This document shows positions 34,568-43,680 of a stretch of 60,879 nt of DNA, one piece after another. Source of the stretch: Paracoccus luteus (lineage in GTDB: Bacteria; Pseudomonadota; Alphaproteobacteria; Rhodobacterales; Rhodobacteraceae); NCBI RefSeq assembly GCF_004522155.1, contig NZ_SDEA01000009.1, positions 80,519 to 141,397 on the forward strand. Reading direction: 5' to 3'. How positions within the stretch are numbered: the stretch's first letter is position 1; the number at the start of each line of letters is the position of its first letter. The position numbers and the translations under genes were made by a program. A model generated the notes under the pieces. That model was not told the DNA's origin, did not search any database, and was given only the letters and a program-made list of their open reading frames with translations.

Positions 34568-35553
34568 CCGCACGCCCCGCGCCCGCGCGTGACGACGCAC
34601 CGGCCCCGCTGGCCGACCGGCTGTCCAGCGCGGTGTTCATGGGGCTGATCCGGCTGTTCCGCCTGCTGCCCTATCGCCGCCGCATCCCGGCGATGGGCTG
34701 GGCCTTCGCCCATCTGGTCGGCCCGGTCGCGGGCTGGCGCAAGCGCATCCGCGCCAACCTTGCGCTGGCGCGCCCCGACCTGACCGCGGCCGAGGTGCGC
34801 CGCCTGACCCGCGCCGTTCCCGACAACGCCGGACGCGCGCTGATGGAAATCTATTCCGGGACCGAGTTCACCGCCCGCGTGTCGGCGACCGACCCGCTGA
34901 CCGGGCCGGGCCTGCCGGCGCTGGAACAGGCGGCGGCGGGGCGGCCGGTGATCCTGGCCTGCGCGCATTTCGGCAATTATGACGCGATGCGGGCGGCGCT
35001 GGCCGCGCGCGGCTGGCCGGTCGGCGCGCTGTATCGCCCGATGAACAACCGCGCATTCAACCGCCATTACGTCCCCGCGATCCAGGCCATCGCGCAGCCG
35101 CTGTTCCCCCGCGCGGGCCGGGCCGGGCTGACGGGAATGCTGCGGTTCCTGCGGCGCGGGGGGATGCTGTGCCTGGGGTTCGACCAGTTCGACCGGCACG
35201 GCGCGACGCTGCGGTTCTTTGGCCTGCCCAGCGAAACCGTGCTGACCCCGGCCGAGCTGGCGCTGCGCCACGGCGCGGCGCTGATCCCCATCGCCGCCAT
35301 CCGCCAGCCCGACGGCCTGAGCTTTCGGGTCCAGGTCGGGCTGCCGGTGCCGCCGTCGGACGCCGCGACGATGATGCAGGCGCTGAACGACGATCTGGAA
35401 CGGCAGGTGCGCGCGCACATGGACCAGTGGTTCTGGGTCCACCGGCGCTGGAAAGCCCCGCCCCGCCGCAAGTCGGCCGGCGGCGACGACGGCCCGCCCG
35501 CAGGCGCGATCACCGGGCCGGGCGTCCTTGGCGGGGACGACGGCCGCGCCTGA
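34564..35553 (+). CDS. Lipid A late acyltransferase (LpxL/HtrB family)
   Basis: This 329-residue membrane-associated acyltransferase adds a secondary acyl chain to lipid A at the inner face of the inner membrane. The catalytic HX4D box is HFGNYD near 136-141, and [13 protein letters not shown] and [14 protein letters not shown] fit the family's substrate motifs. It ends with VHRRWK, as usual, and a 30-residue polar tail. It overlaps the EamA gene as ATGA, so the two genes form a translational unit. Confidence 0.87.
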   Translation: MTARPAPARDDAPAPLADRLSSAVFMGLIRLFRLLPYRRRIPAMGWAFAHLVGPVAGWRKRIRANLALARPDLTAAEVRRLTRAVPDNAGRALMEIYSGTEFTARVSATDPLTGPGLPALEQAAAGRPVILACAHFGNYDAMRAALAARGWPVGALYRPMNNRAFNRHYVPAIQAIAQPLFPRAGRAGLTGMLRFLRRGGMLCLGFDQFDRHGATLRFFGLPSETVLTPAELALRHGAALIPIAAIRQPDGLSFRVQVGLPVPPSDAATMMQALNDDLERQVRAHMDQWFWVHRRWKAPPRRKSAGGDDGPPAGAITGPGVLGGDDGRA

Positions 35554-35556
35554 CCG

Positions 35557-35588
35557 CCCGCAAGGCCGCTTGCGGGAAACGGTTTCCC
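35557..35588 (+). promoter_or_regulatory. Overlapping hairpins upstream of accB
   Basis: CCCGCAAG-GCCG-CTTGCGGG (35557-35576) is a perfect 8-pair stem just after the acyltransferase stop. GGGAAAC-G-GTTTCCC (35574-35588) is a second perfect palindrome sharing three bases with it, so in RNA the two folds exclude each other. It may be a terminator, an attenuator or a protein site in front of the acc genes. TTTCCC-18-TATAAC nearby (35583-35612) could be a promoter. Confidence 0.4.
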
Positions 35589-35657
35589 TTGGCGCGCCTG
35601 TCAAGATATAACCGCGCCAGACCGCCGCGATCACAGAACGGCATGAGGCAGAAACGC

Positions 35658-36155
35658 ATGAGCGACCAAGACCACACCCGGCACCACGACGGCGACGTCG
35701 CCTTTATCCAGGCGCTGGCCGAGCTGTTGAACCGCAACGAGCTGACCGAACTGTCCGTCGAACGCGAATACGGCGAAAACGACCGGCTGACGATCCAGCT
35801 GGCCAAGCAGGCCGCCCCCGTGATGATGCAGGCCGCGGCCCCCGCCCTTGCCCCGGCGCCGCTGGCGCAGGCGGCACCGGCCTCGGCCGCCGCCGCCCCC
35901 GCGCTTGATCCCGCAACGCTGCCGGGGGCGGTCACCTCGCCGATGGTCGGCACCTGCTATCTGTCGGCCGAACCCGGCGCGGCCGCGTTCGTCACCGTGG
36001 GCCAGCAGGTGGCCGAGGGCGACACCCTGCTGATCGTCGAGGCGATGAAGACGATGAACCACATCCCCGCCCCCCGCGCCGGCACCGTCCGCCGCATCCT
36101 GGTCGAGGACGGCACCCCGGTCGAGTTCGGCGCCCCCCTGATGGTCGTCGAGTGA
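35658..36155 (+). CDS. accB: Acetyl-CoA carboxylase biotin carboxyl carrier protein
   Basis: This 165-residue protein carries biotin for acetyl-CoA carboxylase, the first step of fatty acid synthesis. The C-terminal biotinyl domain (about 88-165) has the biotinylated Lys131 in VEAMKTMN. The N-terminal helical region is joined by an Ala/Pro linker. The ATG at 35658 has GAGGCAG upstream; an ATG 15 bases earlier is also in frame. accC follows at once. Confidence 0.96.
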   Translation: MSDQDHTRHHDGDVAFIQALAELLNRNELTELSVEREYGENDRLTIQLAKQAAPVMMQAAAPALAPAPLAQAAPASAAAAPALDPATLPGAVTSPMVGTCYLSAEPGAAAFVTVGQQVAEGDTLLIVEAMKTMNHIPAPRAGTVRRILVEDGTPVEFGAPLMVVE

Positions 36156-36172
36156 GCGGGGACCGCAGGCCC

Positions 36173-37519
36173 ATGTTCGACAAGATCCTGATCGCCAACC
36201 GCGGCGAAATCGCGCTGCGCGTCATCCGCGCCTGCCGCGAGATGGGCATCGCATCCGTCGCGGTCCATTCCACCGCCGACACCGACGCCATGCACGTGCG
36301 CATGGCCGACGAATCCGTCTGCATCGGGCCGCCGCCCTCGGCGCAGTCCTACCTGTCCATGCCCGCGATCATCTCGGCGTGCGAGATCACCGGCGCGCAG
36401 GCGATCCACCCCGGCTATGGCTTCCTGTCCGAGAACGCGACCTTCGTGCAGATGGTCGAGGATCACGGCCTGACCTTCATCGGGCCGCGCGCGGAACATA
36501 TCCGCATCATGGGCGACAAGATCACCGCCAAGGATACCGCGAAATCGCTGGGCATCCCGGTGGTGCCGGGGTCGGACGGCGGCGTGCCGGACGTGGCGGC
36601 GGCCAGGACGGTCGCCGCGCAGATCGGCTATCCGGTCATCATCAAGGCGACCGCCGGCGGCGGCGGGCGGGGCATGAAGGTCGCCCACGACGAGGCGGGC
36701 CTCGAAGTCGCGTTCCGCACCGCCCGGTCCGAGGCCAAGGCCGCCTTCGGCAACGACGAGGTCTATATCGAGAAATACCTGCAGCGTCCCCGCCACATCG
36801 AGATCCAGGTCTTCGGCGACGGGCGCGGCAACGCGGTCCATCTGGGCGAGCGCGACTGTTCCCTGCAGCGCCGCCACCAGAAGGTGCTGGAGGAAGCCCC
36901 CGGCCCGGCCATCACCCCCGAACAGCGCGACCGCATCGGCGGCATCTGCGCCAGGGCGATGGCCGACCTGCAATATGCGGGCGCAGGCACGGTCGAGTTC
37001 CTGTTCGAGGACGGCGAGTTCTATTTCATCGAGATGAACACCCGCCTGCAGGTCGAACATCCCGTGACCGAGGCGATCTTCGGCGTCGATCTGGTGCGCG
37101 AACAGATCTGCGTCGCCGCCGGCAACCCGATGAGCCTGTCGCAGGACCAGCTGTCGATCCGCGGCCACGCGATCGAGGTGCGCATCAACGCCGAAAAGCT
37201 GCCGAACTTTACCCCCTGCCCCGGCCGGATCACCCAGTATCACGCGCCGGGGGGCCTGGGCGTGCGGACGGACGCCGCGATCTATGACGGCTATTCGATC
37301 CCGCCCTATTACGACAGCCTGATCGGCAAGCTGATCGTCCACGGCCGCGACCGCCCCGAGGCGCTGGCGCGGCTGAACCGGGCACTGGGGGAGCTGATCG
37401 TGGACGGCGTGGACACCACCATCCCGCTGTTCCGCGCACTGCTGCAGGAACCCGACATCCAGCGCGGCGACTATTCCATCCACTGGCTGGAACGCTGGCT
37501 GGCGGAAAACATGAACTGA
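36173..37519 (+). CDS. accC: Biotin carboxylase
   Basis: This 448-residue ATP-grasp enzyme carboxylates the biotin on Acc[17 protein letters not shown] is the usual start, and a GTG overlapping the accB stop (36152) is the alternative. [11 protein letters not shown], the glycine loop [11 protein letters not shown], and [26 protein letters not shown] (split by the family consensus) are diagnostic. Length matches E. coli AccC (449). Confidence 0.97.
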   Translation: MFDKILIANRGEIALRVIRACREMGIASVAVHSTADTDAMHVRMADESVCIGPPPSAQSYLSMPAIISACEITGAQAIHPGYGFLSENATFVQMVEDHGLTFIGPRAEHIRIMGDKITAKDTAKSLGIPVVPGSDGGVPDVAAARTVAAQIGYPVIIKATAGGGGRGMKVAHDEAGLEVAFRTARSEAKAAFGNDEVYIEKYLQRPRHIEIQVFGDGRGNAVHLGERDCSLQRRHQKVLEEAPGPAITPEQRDRIGGICARAMADLQYAGAGTVEFLFEDGEFYFIEMNTRLQVEHPVTEAIFGVDLVREQICVAAGNPMSLSQDQLSIRGHAIEVRINAEKLPNFTPCPGRITQYHAPGGLGVRTDAAIYDGYSIPPYYDSLIGKLIVHGRDRPEALARLNRALGELIVDGVDTTIPLFRALLQEPDIQRGDYSIHWLERWLAENMN

Positions 37520-37524
37520 CATGG

Positions 37525-37550
37525 AAAGGCCGGCGGAAACGCCGGCCCTT
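37525..37550. terminator. Bidirectional terminator after accC
   Basis: AAAGGCCGGCG-GAAA-CGCCGGCCCTT: an 8-pair stem with a stable GAAA loop, A-rich on one side and CTT on the other, between convergent accC and the EF-hand gene. Confidence 0.7.
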
Positions 37551-37570
37551 CGCGTCGCGGTTCGCGGCCG

Positions 37571-38383
37571 TCAGCGCCGGCCGGCCGCATAGATCGTGGC
37601 GTTGAACGTGGGCGAGCCGAAGGCCAGCTCGCGCCCCGTCACCTGCCCGTCGCCGTCAAAGTCGGAATTGGCGAACTCGGCCCGGGCGGTGTTCACGATC
37701 TCGTCCACGACGATCCTGCCGTCCCGGTCCGCGTCCCAATAGGCGAACAGGTCGGTCTTGACCTGCTCGAACAGGTCCGTCCGGCCGCGCGCATCGGCGA
37801 TATAGTCAAAGCCGAAATCGAAGGACTTGTATTCATCCTCGGTGATCGCGCCGTCGTTGTCGGCGTCCTTGGCAAACCACGACAGGCGGGTGAACTCGGC
37901 GAACTCGTTCTCGTCGATGCGGCCGTCCCCGTTGGCGTCCATGCCCAGCGCGATGTTGTACATCAGGTCGATCTGCGGCGGGATCCGGGCGCCCTGCATG
38001 TGCTGGGGCGACCCCGAGGCATCGGTGCCCGCGGCCGGGGTGGGCACGGCCTCATAGGCTCCGTCCTGCTGCGCGCCGACACCGGCCATCGCCTCGCCGG
38101 TGGCGGCGGCCTCGCCGGCCGTGGTGGTTGCGGCGTCGGCGCCGGCCGGGGCCGCGCCTGCGCCGGGGGCGGTCGTCGCGGCGTCGGCCGCCGGGGCTGC
38201 GGCGGCGGTCGCCGAGGGGGCTGCCGGCGCCGCGCTGTCGCCCGCGGGGGCCGTGGTCGCGTCTGCGGCGGCGCCTGCCGCAGGCGCGGCGGCATCGGGG
38301 GGCGCGGGCGGGGCGGCAGTCTGCGCACCTGCGGCACCCGCGGTCAGCGCCAGAAGTGTCGCAAGGCTGGACAGGCTTTTCAT
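37571..38383 (-). CDS. Secreted EF-hand calcium-binding protein
   Basis: 270 residues: a signal peptide (MKSLSSLATLLALTAGAAGA), an Ala/Pro/Thr-rich segment to about 125, and four EF-hand loops. The loops are DANGDGRIDENEF, DADNDGAITEDEY, DADRDGRIVVDEI and DFDGDGQVTGREL. Each keeps Asp at positions 1, 3 and 5 and an acidic residue at 12, except that position 3 of loop 3 is Asp-Arg and the second and third loops vary mildly. It should bind calcium in the periplasm or outside the cell. I do not know a named orthologue. The start at 38383 follows the signal peptide. Confidence 0.88.
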   Translation of the reverse strand: MKSLSSLATLLALTAGAAGAQTAAPPAPPDAAAPAAGAAADATTAPAGDSAAPAAPSATAAAAPAADAATTAPGAGAAPAGADAATTTAGEAAATGEAMAGVGAQQDGAYEAVPTPAAGTDASGSPQHMQGARIPPQIDLMYNIALGMDANGDGRIDENEFAEFTRLSWFAKDADNDGAITEDEYKSFDFGFDYIADARGRTDLFEQVKTDLFAYWDADRDGRIVVDEIVNTARAEFANSDFDGDGQVTGRELAFGSPTFNATIYAAGRR

Positions 38384-38496
38384 GACTGGTCCTTTCACTT
38401 CGTCATCCCTGCAACGACCCCCGCGCCGCAGGGTTCCGCCGCTGGCGTTCGTCCGGCGCCCCCGCTAACCTGACCCCTCACCAGTAAGGGCGTCCG

Positions 38497-39213
38497 ATGC
38501 TGAATGCCTCGCAACTGCTGACCGGCTATGCCCGCGGCGTCTTTCCGATGGCCGTCTCGGCCGAGGATGACCGCCTGCACTGGTTCGACCCACCCCTGCG
38601 CGGGGTGCTGCCGGTGGGGGGCGTGCACGCTTCGCGCTCGCTCAGGCGCAGCCTGGCGGCGGAGGGGTGGAGCGCGGAGATCAGCGCCGATTTCGACGCC
38701 ATCGTGCAGGCCTGCGCGGACCGGCCGGAAACCTGGATCAACGCGCCGCTGCGACAGCTTTACGCCGATCTGCACGCGCGCGGGCACGCCCATGCGCTGG
38801 CGGTCCATCGCCGCGGCCGGCTGGCCGGCGGCATCTTCGGCGTCACGCTGGGGGGCGCGTTCTTCGGGGAAAGCATGTTCTCGGCCCAGCGGGACGGGTC
38901 CAAGATGGCGCTGGTGTGGATCAGCGACCATCTGGCGCGCTGCGGGTTCACGCTGTTCGACACCCAATATCTGACGCCGCATCTGGCCACGATGGGCGGG
39001 CAGGAAATCCCGCGCAGCGCATACCGGCGCGAGCTGGTCCGCGCCGTCGCGCTGGCCACCGATTTTGCGGCCTATCCGTTGTCCTCGGCGGCGGCGCTGT
39101 CGGCATCGCTGTCGTCGGTGGCGGACGGGTCGGCGGCGGGCAGGTCGGCGGCGGCCTCGGCGGGGACGGCCTCGCCCTCGCCCCCCTCGGGGATGGCGGT
39201 GTCGGGCTCATAG
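38497..39213 (+). CDS. aat: Leucyl/phenylalanyl-tRNA-protein transferase
   Basis: This 238-residue enzyme adds Leu or Phe to proteins with N-terminal Arg or Lys, marking them for ClpAP. The family core is clear: LLTGYARGVFPM, WFDPPLRGVLP, HASRSLRR, FGVTLGGAFFGESMFS and FDTQYLTPHLATMGGQEIPR. The family would normally end near ATDFAAYPL (about 190). The remaining 45 residues are Ser/Ala-rich and are encoded opposite the acidic tail of the DUF2155 gene, a 142-base convergent overlap. AAGGGCG precedes the ATG. Confidence 0.93.
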   Translation: MLNASQLLTGYARGVFPMAVSAEDDRLHWFDPPLRGVLPVGGVHASRSLRRSLAAEGWSAEISADFDAIVQACADRPETWINAPLRQLYADLHARGHAHALAVHRRGRLAGGIFGVTLGGAFFGESMFSAQRDGSKMALVWISDHLARCGFTLFDTQYLTPHLATMGGQEIPRSAYRRELVRAVALATDFAAYPLSSAAALSASLSSVADGSAAGRSAAASAGTASPSPPSGMAVSGS

Positions 39214-39683
39214 GCCAGGTCGGGCCGGGCGTCCTGCACGCCATCGGTGCAGGCGACGACCCAGACGTCATAGCGCGCGTCGTCCAGCGCCGAAATCGCC
39301 GGCGACGACGCGATCATCCACCCCGCGAACCGCGTCTCGTGCGCGCTGGTGTCGGTGATCGTCAGTTCCGCGAAGGCGTCCGAATCGCGGTCGGCGGCGG
39401 GATAGCGGCATTCGCCAAGCCGCACGTCCAGGCGGCCGAACCGCACCGCCTCGCCCACGCGCAGCGGCAGGTCGGTGGACCGGCCCGACACCTTGTCCAA
39501 GCCCCGCAGCAGCGCCCCGTCGGCCCGTGCGATGTCACCGTCGGCGGCGGGATGGACCTGGGCGGCGCGGGTGCCGGGGGTCACGTCGGTCGAGCCGCGC
39601 GACTGCGCCGACGCGGGCTGCGCCAGCGCGCCCGCCAGCGCCGCACCCAGAACGGGCGCGGCAAGGGCCGCGCGCCGGATCAC
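39072..39683 (-). CDS. DUF2155 secreted protein
   Basis: 203 residues with a GTG start that overlaps the mlaD stop (GTGA). A signal peptide ends near QPASAQS. The conserved core (about 60-150) contains LGECRYP, AELTITD, FAGWMIASSPA and VWVVACT, which is the DUF2155 pattern in alphaproteobacteria. The last 45 residues are Ala/Asp/Glu-rich. The function is unknown; its constant position behind the solitary MlaD gene suggests an envelope role. Confidence 0.87.
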   Translation of the reverse strand: MIRRAALAAPVLGAALAGALAQPASAQSRGSTDVTPGTRAAQVHPAADGDIARADGALLRGLDKVSGRSTDLPLRVGEAVRFGRLDVRLGECRYPAADRDSDAFAELTITDTSAHETRFAGWMIASSPAISALDDARYDVWVVACTDGVQDARPDLAYEPDTAIPEGGEGEAVPAEAAADLPAADPSATDDSDADSAAAEDNG

Positions 39684-40153
39684 GGCTGCGCGCCCGCGGC
39701 GTCGTCCGACGCCTTGGAGTCGACGAACTTCATCATCAGCGTCAGCAGGCTGACGGCGCCCTGCACGTCCTCGATCTCGTCGCCCGCGGCCAGCAGGTCG
39801 GCCGCGCCGCCGGGCCGCAGCTCGATATAGGCGCCGCCCAACAGGCCGTCGGACTGGATCAGCGCGGCGCTGTCGGTCGGCAGGGCGATGTCGCCCGGAA
39901 TGCTGAGACGGGCGTCCGCCAGATAGGTCTGCGGGTTCAGCGAGATCTGGTCCACGCGGCCCACGCGGACGCCGGCCAGCCGCACCTCGGTGCCCTTTTC
40001 GATGCCGTCCACGTTGGGAAACGACGCGACCAGCTGATAGCTGTCGCCCGCGCGTCCCGAAAGCGCGCCGGTGGACCAGACCAGAAAGCCCGCGGCGACG
40101 GCGATCACGATGCCGCCGACCCACAGTTCGGCCCGTTCGGACGCGGCGGTCAT
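39680..40153 (-). CDS. MlaD-family membrane-anchored lipid transport protein
   Basis: 157 residues: one N-terminal membrane helix (about 9-30) and one MCE/MlaD domain (about 37-120) with [18 protein letters not shown], the usual opening, and [15 protein letters not shown]. MlaD rings pass phospholipids between the membranes. Here it stands alone, without mlaE, mlaF or mlaC nearby, which is common in Rhodobacteraceae. It is coupled to DUF2155 by GTGA and lies 1 base after the NDUFA12 gene. Confidence 0.9.
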   Translation of the reverse strand: MTAASERAELWVGGIVIAVAAGFLVWSTGALSGRAGDSYQLVASFPNVDGIEKGTEVRLAGVRVGRVDQISLNPQTYLADARLSIPGDIALPTDSAALIQSDGLLGGAYIELRPGGAADLLAAGDEIEDVQGAVSLLTLMMKFVDSKASDDAAGAQP

Positions 40154-40154
40154 G

Positions 40155-40529
40155 CTATTCGGGCCGCCACGCGTCGTAATCGCGCCGCACCACCGGATCG
40201 GCGCGCAGGATCGACCCGGCCGGGCGATAGGCGCCCGGTGTGCCGGTCAGGTTCGGCAGATGGTCGCGCTGCCACGGCCTGCGGGGCAGCGGCGTGCGGG
40301 TCGGCGGGTCGTCATAGGTGAAACGCAGCCAGCCGTGCCAGTCGGCGGGCACGCGGCTTGCCTCGGATTCGCCGTCATAGATCACCCAGCGGCGCTTTCC
40401 GCCGGGGGTCTGGTAATAGATGTTGCCCTGCTCATCCTCGCCGACGCGGGTGCCGTGGCGGCGGGTCCACAGCTGGGTGCCCAGCGTCTGGCCGTTCCAC
40501 CAGGTCAGCAGGCGATAAACGATCCACAT
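40155..40529 (-). CDS. NDUFA12-like accessory subunit of respiratory complex I
   Basis: 124 residues matching the NDUFA12/B17.2 family: the N-terminal [16 protein letters not shown], then [32 protein letters not shown], and the late [13 protein letters not shown]. In mitochondria and alphaproteobacteria this small hydrophilic subunit sits at the junction of the matrix and membrane arms. The nuo operon itself is not in the window. The gene is divergent from a FOXRED1-like gene. Confidence 0.95.
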   Translation of the reverse strand: MWIVYRLLTWWNGQTLGTQLWTRRHGTRVGEDEQGNIYYQTPGGKRRWVIYDGESEASRVPADWHGWLRFTYDDPPTRTPLPRRPWQRDHLPNLTGTPGAYRPAGSILRADPVVRRDYDAWRPE

Positions 40530-40698
40530 CGGCGGCTCCGGCGGTTGTCGGCAGATGGCCCCCGTATCGCGCATCCCCGCCGCGAGGTCCAGCACCTTGC
40601 CGCATCCGGGCGGCAGAGTGACGCGGCCCGCTTGCGGCCCGCCCCGGCCCGCGCCAACCCTGCGGGCCGCGGGGACAAGGGATGGACAGGGACGCAGG

Positions 40699-41871
40699 AT
40701 GACCGAAGTGCTGATCGTGGGGGGCGCTGTGATGGGCGCGTCGGTGGCGTTCTGGCTGACCCGGATGGACCCCGGCCTGCGGGTCACGGTGGTCGAACCC
40801 GACCCCAGCTATGCGACCTCGTCCACGGCGCTGTCGGCGGCGGGCATCCGGTCGCAGTTCACGACCGAGGTCAACGTCGCGATCAGCCGCTTTGGCATCG
40901 AGTTCATCCGCGACTTTGCCCGCCACACCGGCGCGGCGGGCGGCGTCGCGGACCTTGGGCTGAAGGAAAACGGGTATTTGTTCCTGACCGGGACCGAGAC
41001 GGGCGCGCTGCAGCTGGAAAACCTGGCCGCGATGCAGCGCGGGCTGGGCGCCGCGACCCAGGTGCTGGACCCCGCCGCTTTGGCCGCGCGCTGGCCGTGG
41101 ATGGCGCTGGACGACATCGTGGCCGGGTCATACGGGCCGCGCGACGAGGGGTTCTTCGACAACATGGGCCTGTTGTCGGGGCTGAGGAACGCGGCCCGCG
41201 CCGCGGGCGCGGTCTGGCTGCGCGACCGCGTGACCGCGTTCGAGCGCGACGGCGACCGGGTCGCCGCGGTCGTGCTGGAGGCGGGCGGGCGGCGGCAGGC
41301 CGACGTCTTTGTCAACTGCGCCGGGCCGCGCGCGGGCGCGCTGATGCGGACGATGGCCCTGGACCTGCCGGTCGAGCCGCGCAAGCGCACGATCTTTTTC
41401 GTCGATGCGCCCAAGGCCCGCCATCCCGGCACGCCGCTGGTCGTCGATCCGTCGGGCATCTGGTTCCGGCCGGAACACGGGCAATGGCTGGCCGCGACCG
41501 TGCCCGCGACCGACGGCCCGTGCGAGCCGGACGATTTCGACCCGCAGGACGACCTGTGGGAGGATCACGTCTGGCCTGCGCTTTACGCCCGCGCCGAGGG
41601 GTTCGGCGAGGCGAAGGTGATGCGCCAGTGGGCCGGGCACTATGCCTTCAACACGCTGGACCAGAACGCCATCCTGGGCCGCAACCCGCAGGTGCCGAAC
41701 CTGTATCACGCCAACGGCTTTTCCGGGCACGGGCTGCAGCAGGCCCCCGCGGTCGGGCGCGGCATCGCGGAACAGATCGTCCACGGCGACTGGGTGACGC
41801 TGGACCTGTCCCCCCTGGGCGTGCAGCGGGTGCTGGACGCCCAGCCCTTTGCCGAGGCGGCAATCGTCTAG
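40699..41871 (+). CDS. FAD-dependent oxidoreductase, FOXRED1-like
   Basis: 390 residues of the DAO family. The N-terminal dinucleotide fold is [17 protein letters not shown]. From memory, several segments align closely with human FOXRED1, a complex I assembly factor: [44 protein letters not shown] and [16 protein letters not shown]. Its natural substrate is unknown; relatives oxidise amino acids such as sarcosine. CAGGATG overlaps the ATG as ribosome site. A copy of the dispersed repeat begins at its stop codon. Confidence 0.88.
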   Translation: MTEVLIVGGAVMGASVAFWLTRMDPGLRVTVVEPDPSYATSSTALSAAGIRSQFTTEVNVAISRFGIEFIRDFARHTGAAGGVADLGLKENGYLFLTGTETGALQLENLAAMQRGLGAATQVLDPAALAARWPWMALDDIVAGSYGPRDEGFFDNMGLLSGLRNAARAAGAVWLRDRVTAFERDGDRVAAVVLEAGGRRQADVFVNCAGPRAGALMRTMALDLPVEPRKRTIFFVDAPKARHPGTPLVVDPSGIWFRPEHGQWLAATVPATDGPCEPDDFDPQDDLWEDHVWPALYARAEGFGEAKVMRQWAGHYAFNTLDQNAILGRNPQVPNLYHANGFSGHGLQQAPAVGRGIAEQIVHGDWVTLDLSPLGVQRVLDAQPFAEAAIV

Positions 41872-41923
41872 GGGGCGCTGCCCCCGCCGCCTGCCGGCGG
41901 CCCCCCCGGGATATTTCCGCCAC
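41871..41923 (-). repeat. Dispersed AAATATCC/GC-hairpin repeat, copy 4
   Basis: Reads on the minus strand as TGGCGGAAATATCCCGGGG, then a GC-rich stretch and a 6-pair hairpin (41871-41876 with 41880-41885, loop GCT). It starts on the last base of the oxidoreductase stop codon. Confidence 0.6.
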
Positions 41924-41980
41924 GATGAATATGCCGCGCCGGTCCATCCCGGCGAGGCCCGGCTTTCCCCGCGCCCGCGT

Positions 41981-41988
41981 CTGTGGCA
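41981..41988 (+). promoter_or_regulatory. CTGTGGCA motif upstream of cmk
   Basis: CCCGCGTCTGTGGCAA ends 32 bases before the cmk ATG; a CTTTCC lies at 41963-41968. Third example of this motif. Confidence 0.3.
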
Positions 41989-42020
41989 AGCACGCGGCGA
42001 CCCCGGGCGGAGCCAACGTC

Positions 42021-42608
42021 ATGCCATTCACCATCGCCATCGACGGGCCCGCCGCATCGGGCAAGGGCACCATCGCGCGCGCCCTGGCGGCTCGGTTCGG
42101 CCTGCCCCATCTGGACACCGGGCTGCTTTACCGGGCGGTCGGCGCGCTGGGGGGCGATCCGGTCGCGGCGGCCCGCGGGCTGACGGCGGCCGACCTGGCC
42201 CGCCCCGACCTGCGGTCGGCCGAGGCCGGGCAGGCCGCGTCCCGCGTCGCCGCCATCCCCGAGGTGCGCGCGGCGCTGGTCGATTTCCAGCGCCGCTTTG
42301 CGCTGCAGGATCCCGGCGCGGTGCTGGACGGGCGCGACATCGGGACGGTCATCTGCCCCGACGCGGCGGTCAAGCTGTATGTCGTGGCGGACGACGCCAC
42401 CCGCGCCGCCCGCCGCGCCGCCGAACTGGGCGCCGACCCGGCCGAGATGCTGGCGCAGCTGCGCGAGCGCGACGCCCGCGACAGCGCCCGCGCGACGGCC
42501 CCGCTGCGGGCCGCGCCCGACGCGGTGGTGCTGGACACCACGGCGATGAGCATCGAGCAGGCGGTCGCCGCCGCCGTGGCCGAGGTCACGCGCCGCCGTG
42601 ACGGCTGA
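42021..42608 (+). CDS. cmk: Cytidylate kinase
   Basis: This 195-residue enzyme phosphorylates CMP and d[24 protein letters not shown] is the P-loop, followed by [11 protein letters not shown] and [14 protein letters not shown]. It is slightly shorter than E. coli Cmk (227), lacking part of the NMP-binding insert. A GTG start for the following gene lies inside its last codons. Gene order cmk then rpsA, one gene apart, is conserved in Proteobacteria. Confidence 0.96.
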   Translation: MPFTIAIDGPAASGKGTIARALAARFGLPHLDTGLLYRAVGALGGDPVAAARGLTAADLARPDLRSAEAGQAASRVAAIPEVRAALVDFQRRFALQDPGAVLDGRDIGTVICPDAAVKLYVVADDATRAARRAAELGADPAEMLAQLRERDARDSARATAPLRAAPDAVVLDTTAMSIEQAVAAAVAEVTRRRDG

Positions 42609-43488
42609 GCGCGTGGCAAGCTGGACCCATCCGGTCGCCTCGTTCTGGGCGGGGGGCGATCTGTCGTTCGTCGAACAGATGGTGATCCGGTCCTATGTCG
42701 AGCAGGGCTGCGATTTCACCCTGTATGTGCCGCAACCGGTCGGCGGCATCCCTGCGGGGACGACTGTTCGGGACGCGGCCGCGATCATGCCGGTCCCGGC
42801 CGCGATCGCCCCCGGCCCCGATCCCGACCCGGACCGCAAGGCGCTGGCGGTCTGGTCGGACCTGTTCCGCGTCAGGCTGTTGTCGCAACGCGCGGTGATC
42901 TGGGTCGACCTGGACGCCTATTGCCTGCGCCCCTATGCCGCGCCCGAGGGGCATCTTTTCGGCCGCGACGACGCAGACGGCGTGCTGACCGGGGTGATGG
43001 CGCTGCCGCCCGAGTCACCGGCGCTGGCGCTGATGCGCGAGATGCTGGCAGGCGACGAGGTGGAGCCGCCCTGGCGGGACGAAAACTGGATCCGGCAGCG
43101 GCGCAAGAAGGGGCGGCTGAGCCCGTTCGACCTGCCGTGGGGCGACACGGGGCCGCGGCTCTTGACCCACGCCCTGCGCGAGACGGGCGGGATGCGGCAC
43201 GCAAGCCCCCACGATGTGTTCTATCCGCTGTTCCGTAACAGCCTGCGGGCGCTGTGGCGGCCCGGCGTGGCGGACGACCGGATCGCGCGGCCCGGCGCGC
43301 TCTCGGTCCATATCTTCGGCTATACCAAGCGGTATCTGGCGACGTTCCACGACGGCCTGCCGCCTGACGGGTCGTGGCTCGCGCGGCGGGCCGCGGCGCA
43401 TGGCATCGACCCCGCGCGCGCGCCCGCGCGGGGCGAGCCGCTGGAACCAAGGCCGACGGCCGGCACGCCAGCCCGACCCCCCGCCTGA
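42598..43488 (+). CDS. Putative DxD-type glycosyltransferase
   Basis: 296 residues, GTG start 11 bases inside cmk. [28 protein letters not shown] contains the metal- and donor-binding DLD typical of GT32/Gb3-like families (with VWSDLFR, a common opening for them). [14 protein letters not shown] resembles the GP.L.T motif of that group. No membrane helix. The C-terminal 40 residues are Pro/Ala/Arg-rich. The acceptor is unknown. It sits between cmk and rpsA, where no glycosyltransferase is expected. Confidence 0.75.
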   Translation: MTAERVASWTHPVASFWAGGDLSFVEQMVIRSYVEQGCDFTLYVPQPVGGIPAGTTVRDAAAIMPVPAAIAPGPDPDPDRKALAVWSDLFRVRLLSQRAVIWVDLDAYCLRPYAAPEGHLFGRDDADGVLTGVMALPPESPALALMREMLAGDEVEPPWRDENWIRQRRKKGRLSPFDLPWGDTGPRLLTHALRETGGMRHASPHDVFYPLFRNSLRALWRPGVADDRIARPGALSVHIFGYTKRYLATFHDGLPPDGSWLARRAAAHGIDPARAPARGEPLEPRPTAGTPARPPA

Positions 43489-43500
43489 CCACCGCCGCCC

Positions 43501-43529
43501 TTGCCTTTGCGGCCTTTGGCATCTATACG
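43501..43529 (+). promoter_or_regulatory. Predicted rpsA promoter
   Basis: TTGCCT, exactly 17 bases, TATACG. It leaves a leader of about 145 bases before rpsA, with a small hairpin GGCGG-AGCCAA-CCGCC at 43631-43646. A long leader suits autoregulation by S1. Confidence 0.65.
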
Positions 43530-43680
43530 CGCGGCCAAGTCTTCGTGAACGACATGGCCAGAACAGGCCGCTTTCCACCGGGTCGGGCAGTTGCTGCGGC
43601 CCTTTGTCGTTCCCGGGACCAACAGACCGGCGGAGCCAACCGCCTGGCCCATACACACGCACAAAGGAACTGACAGCCGC

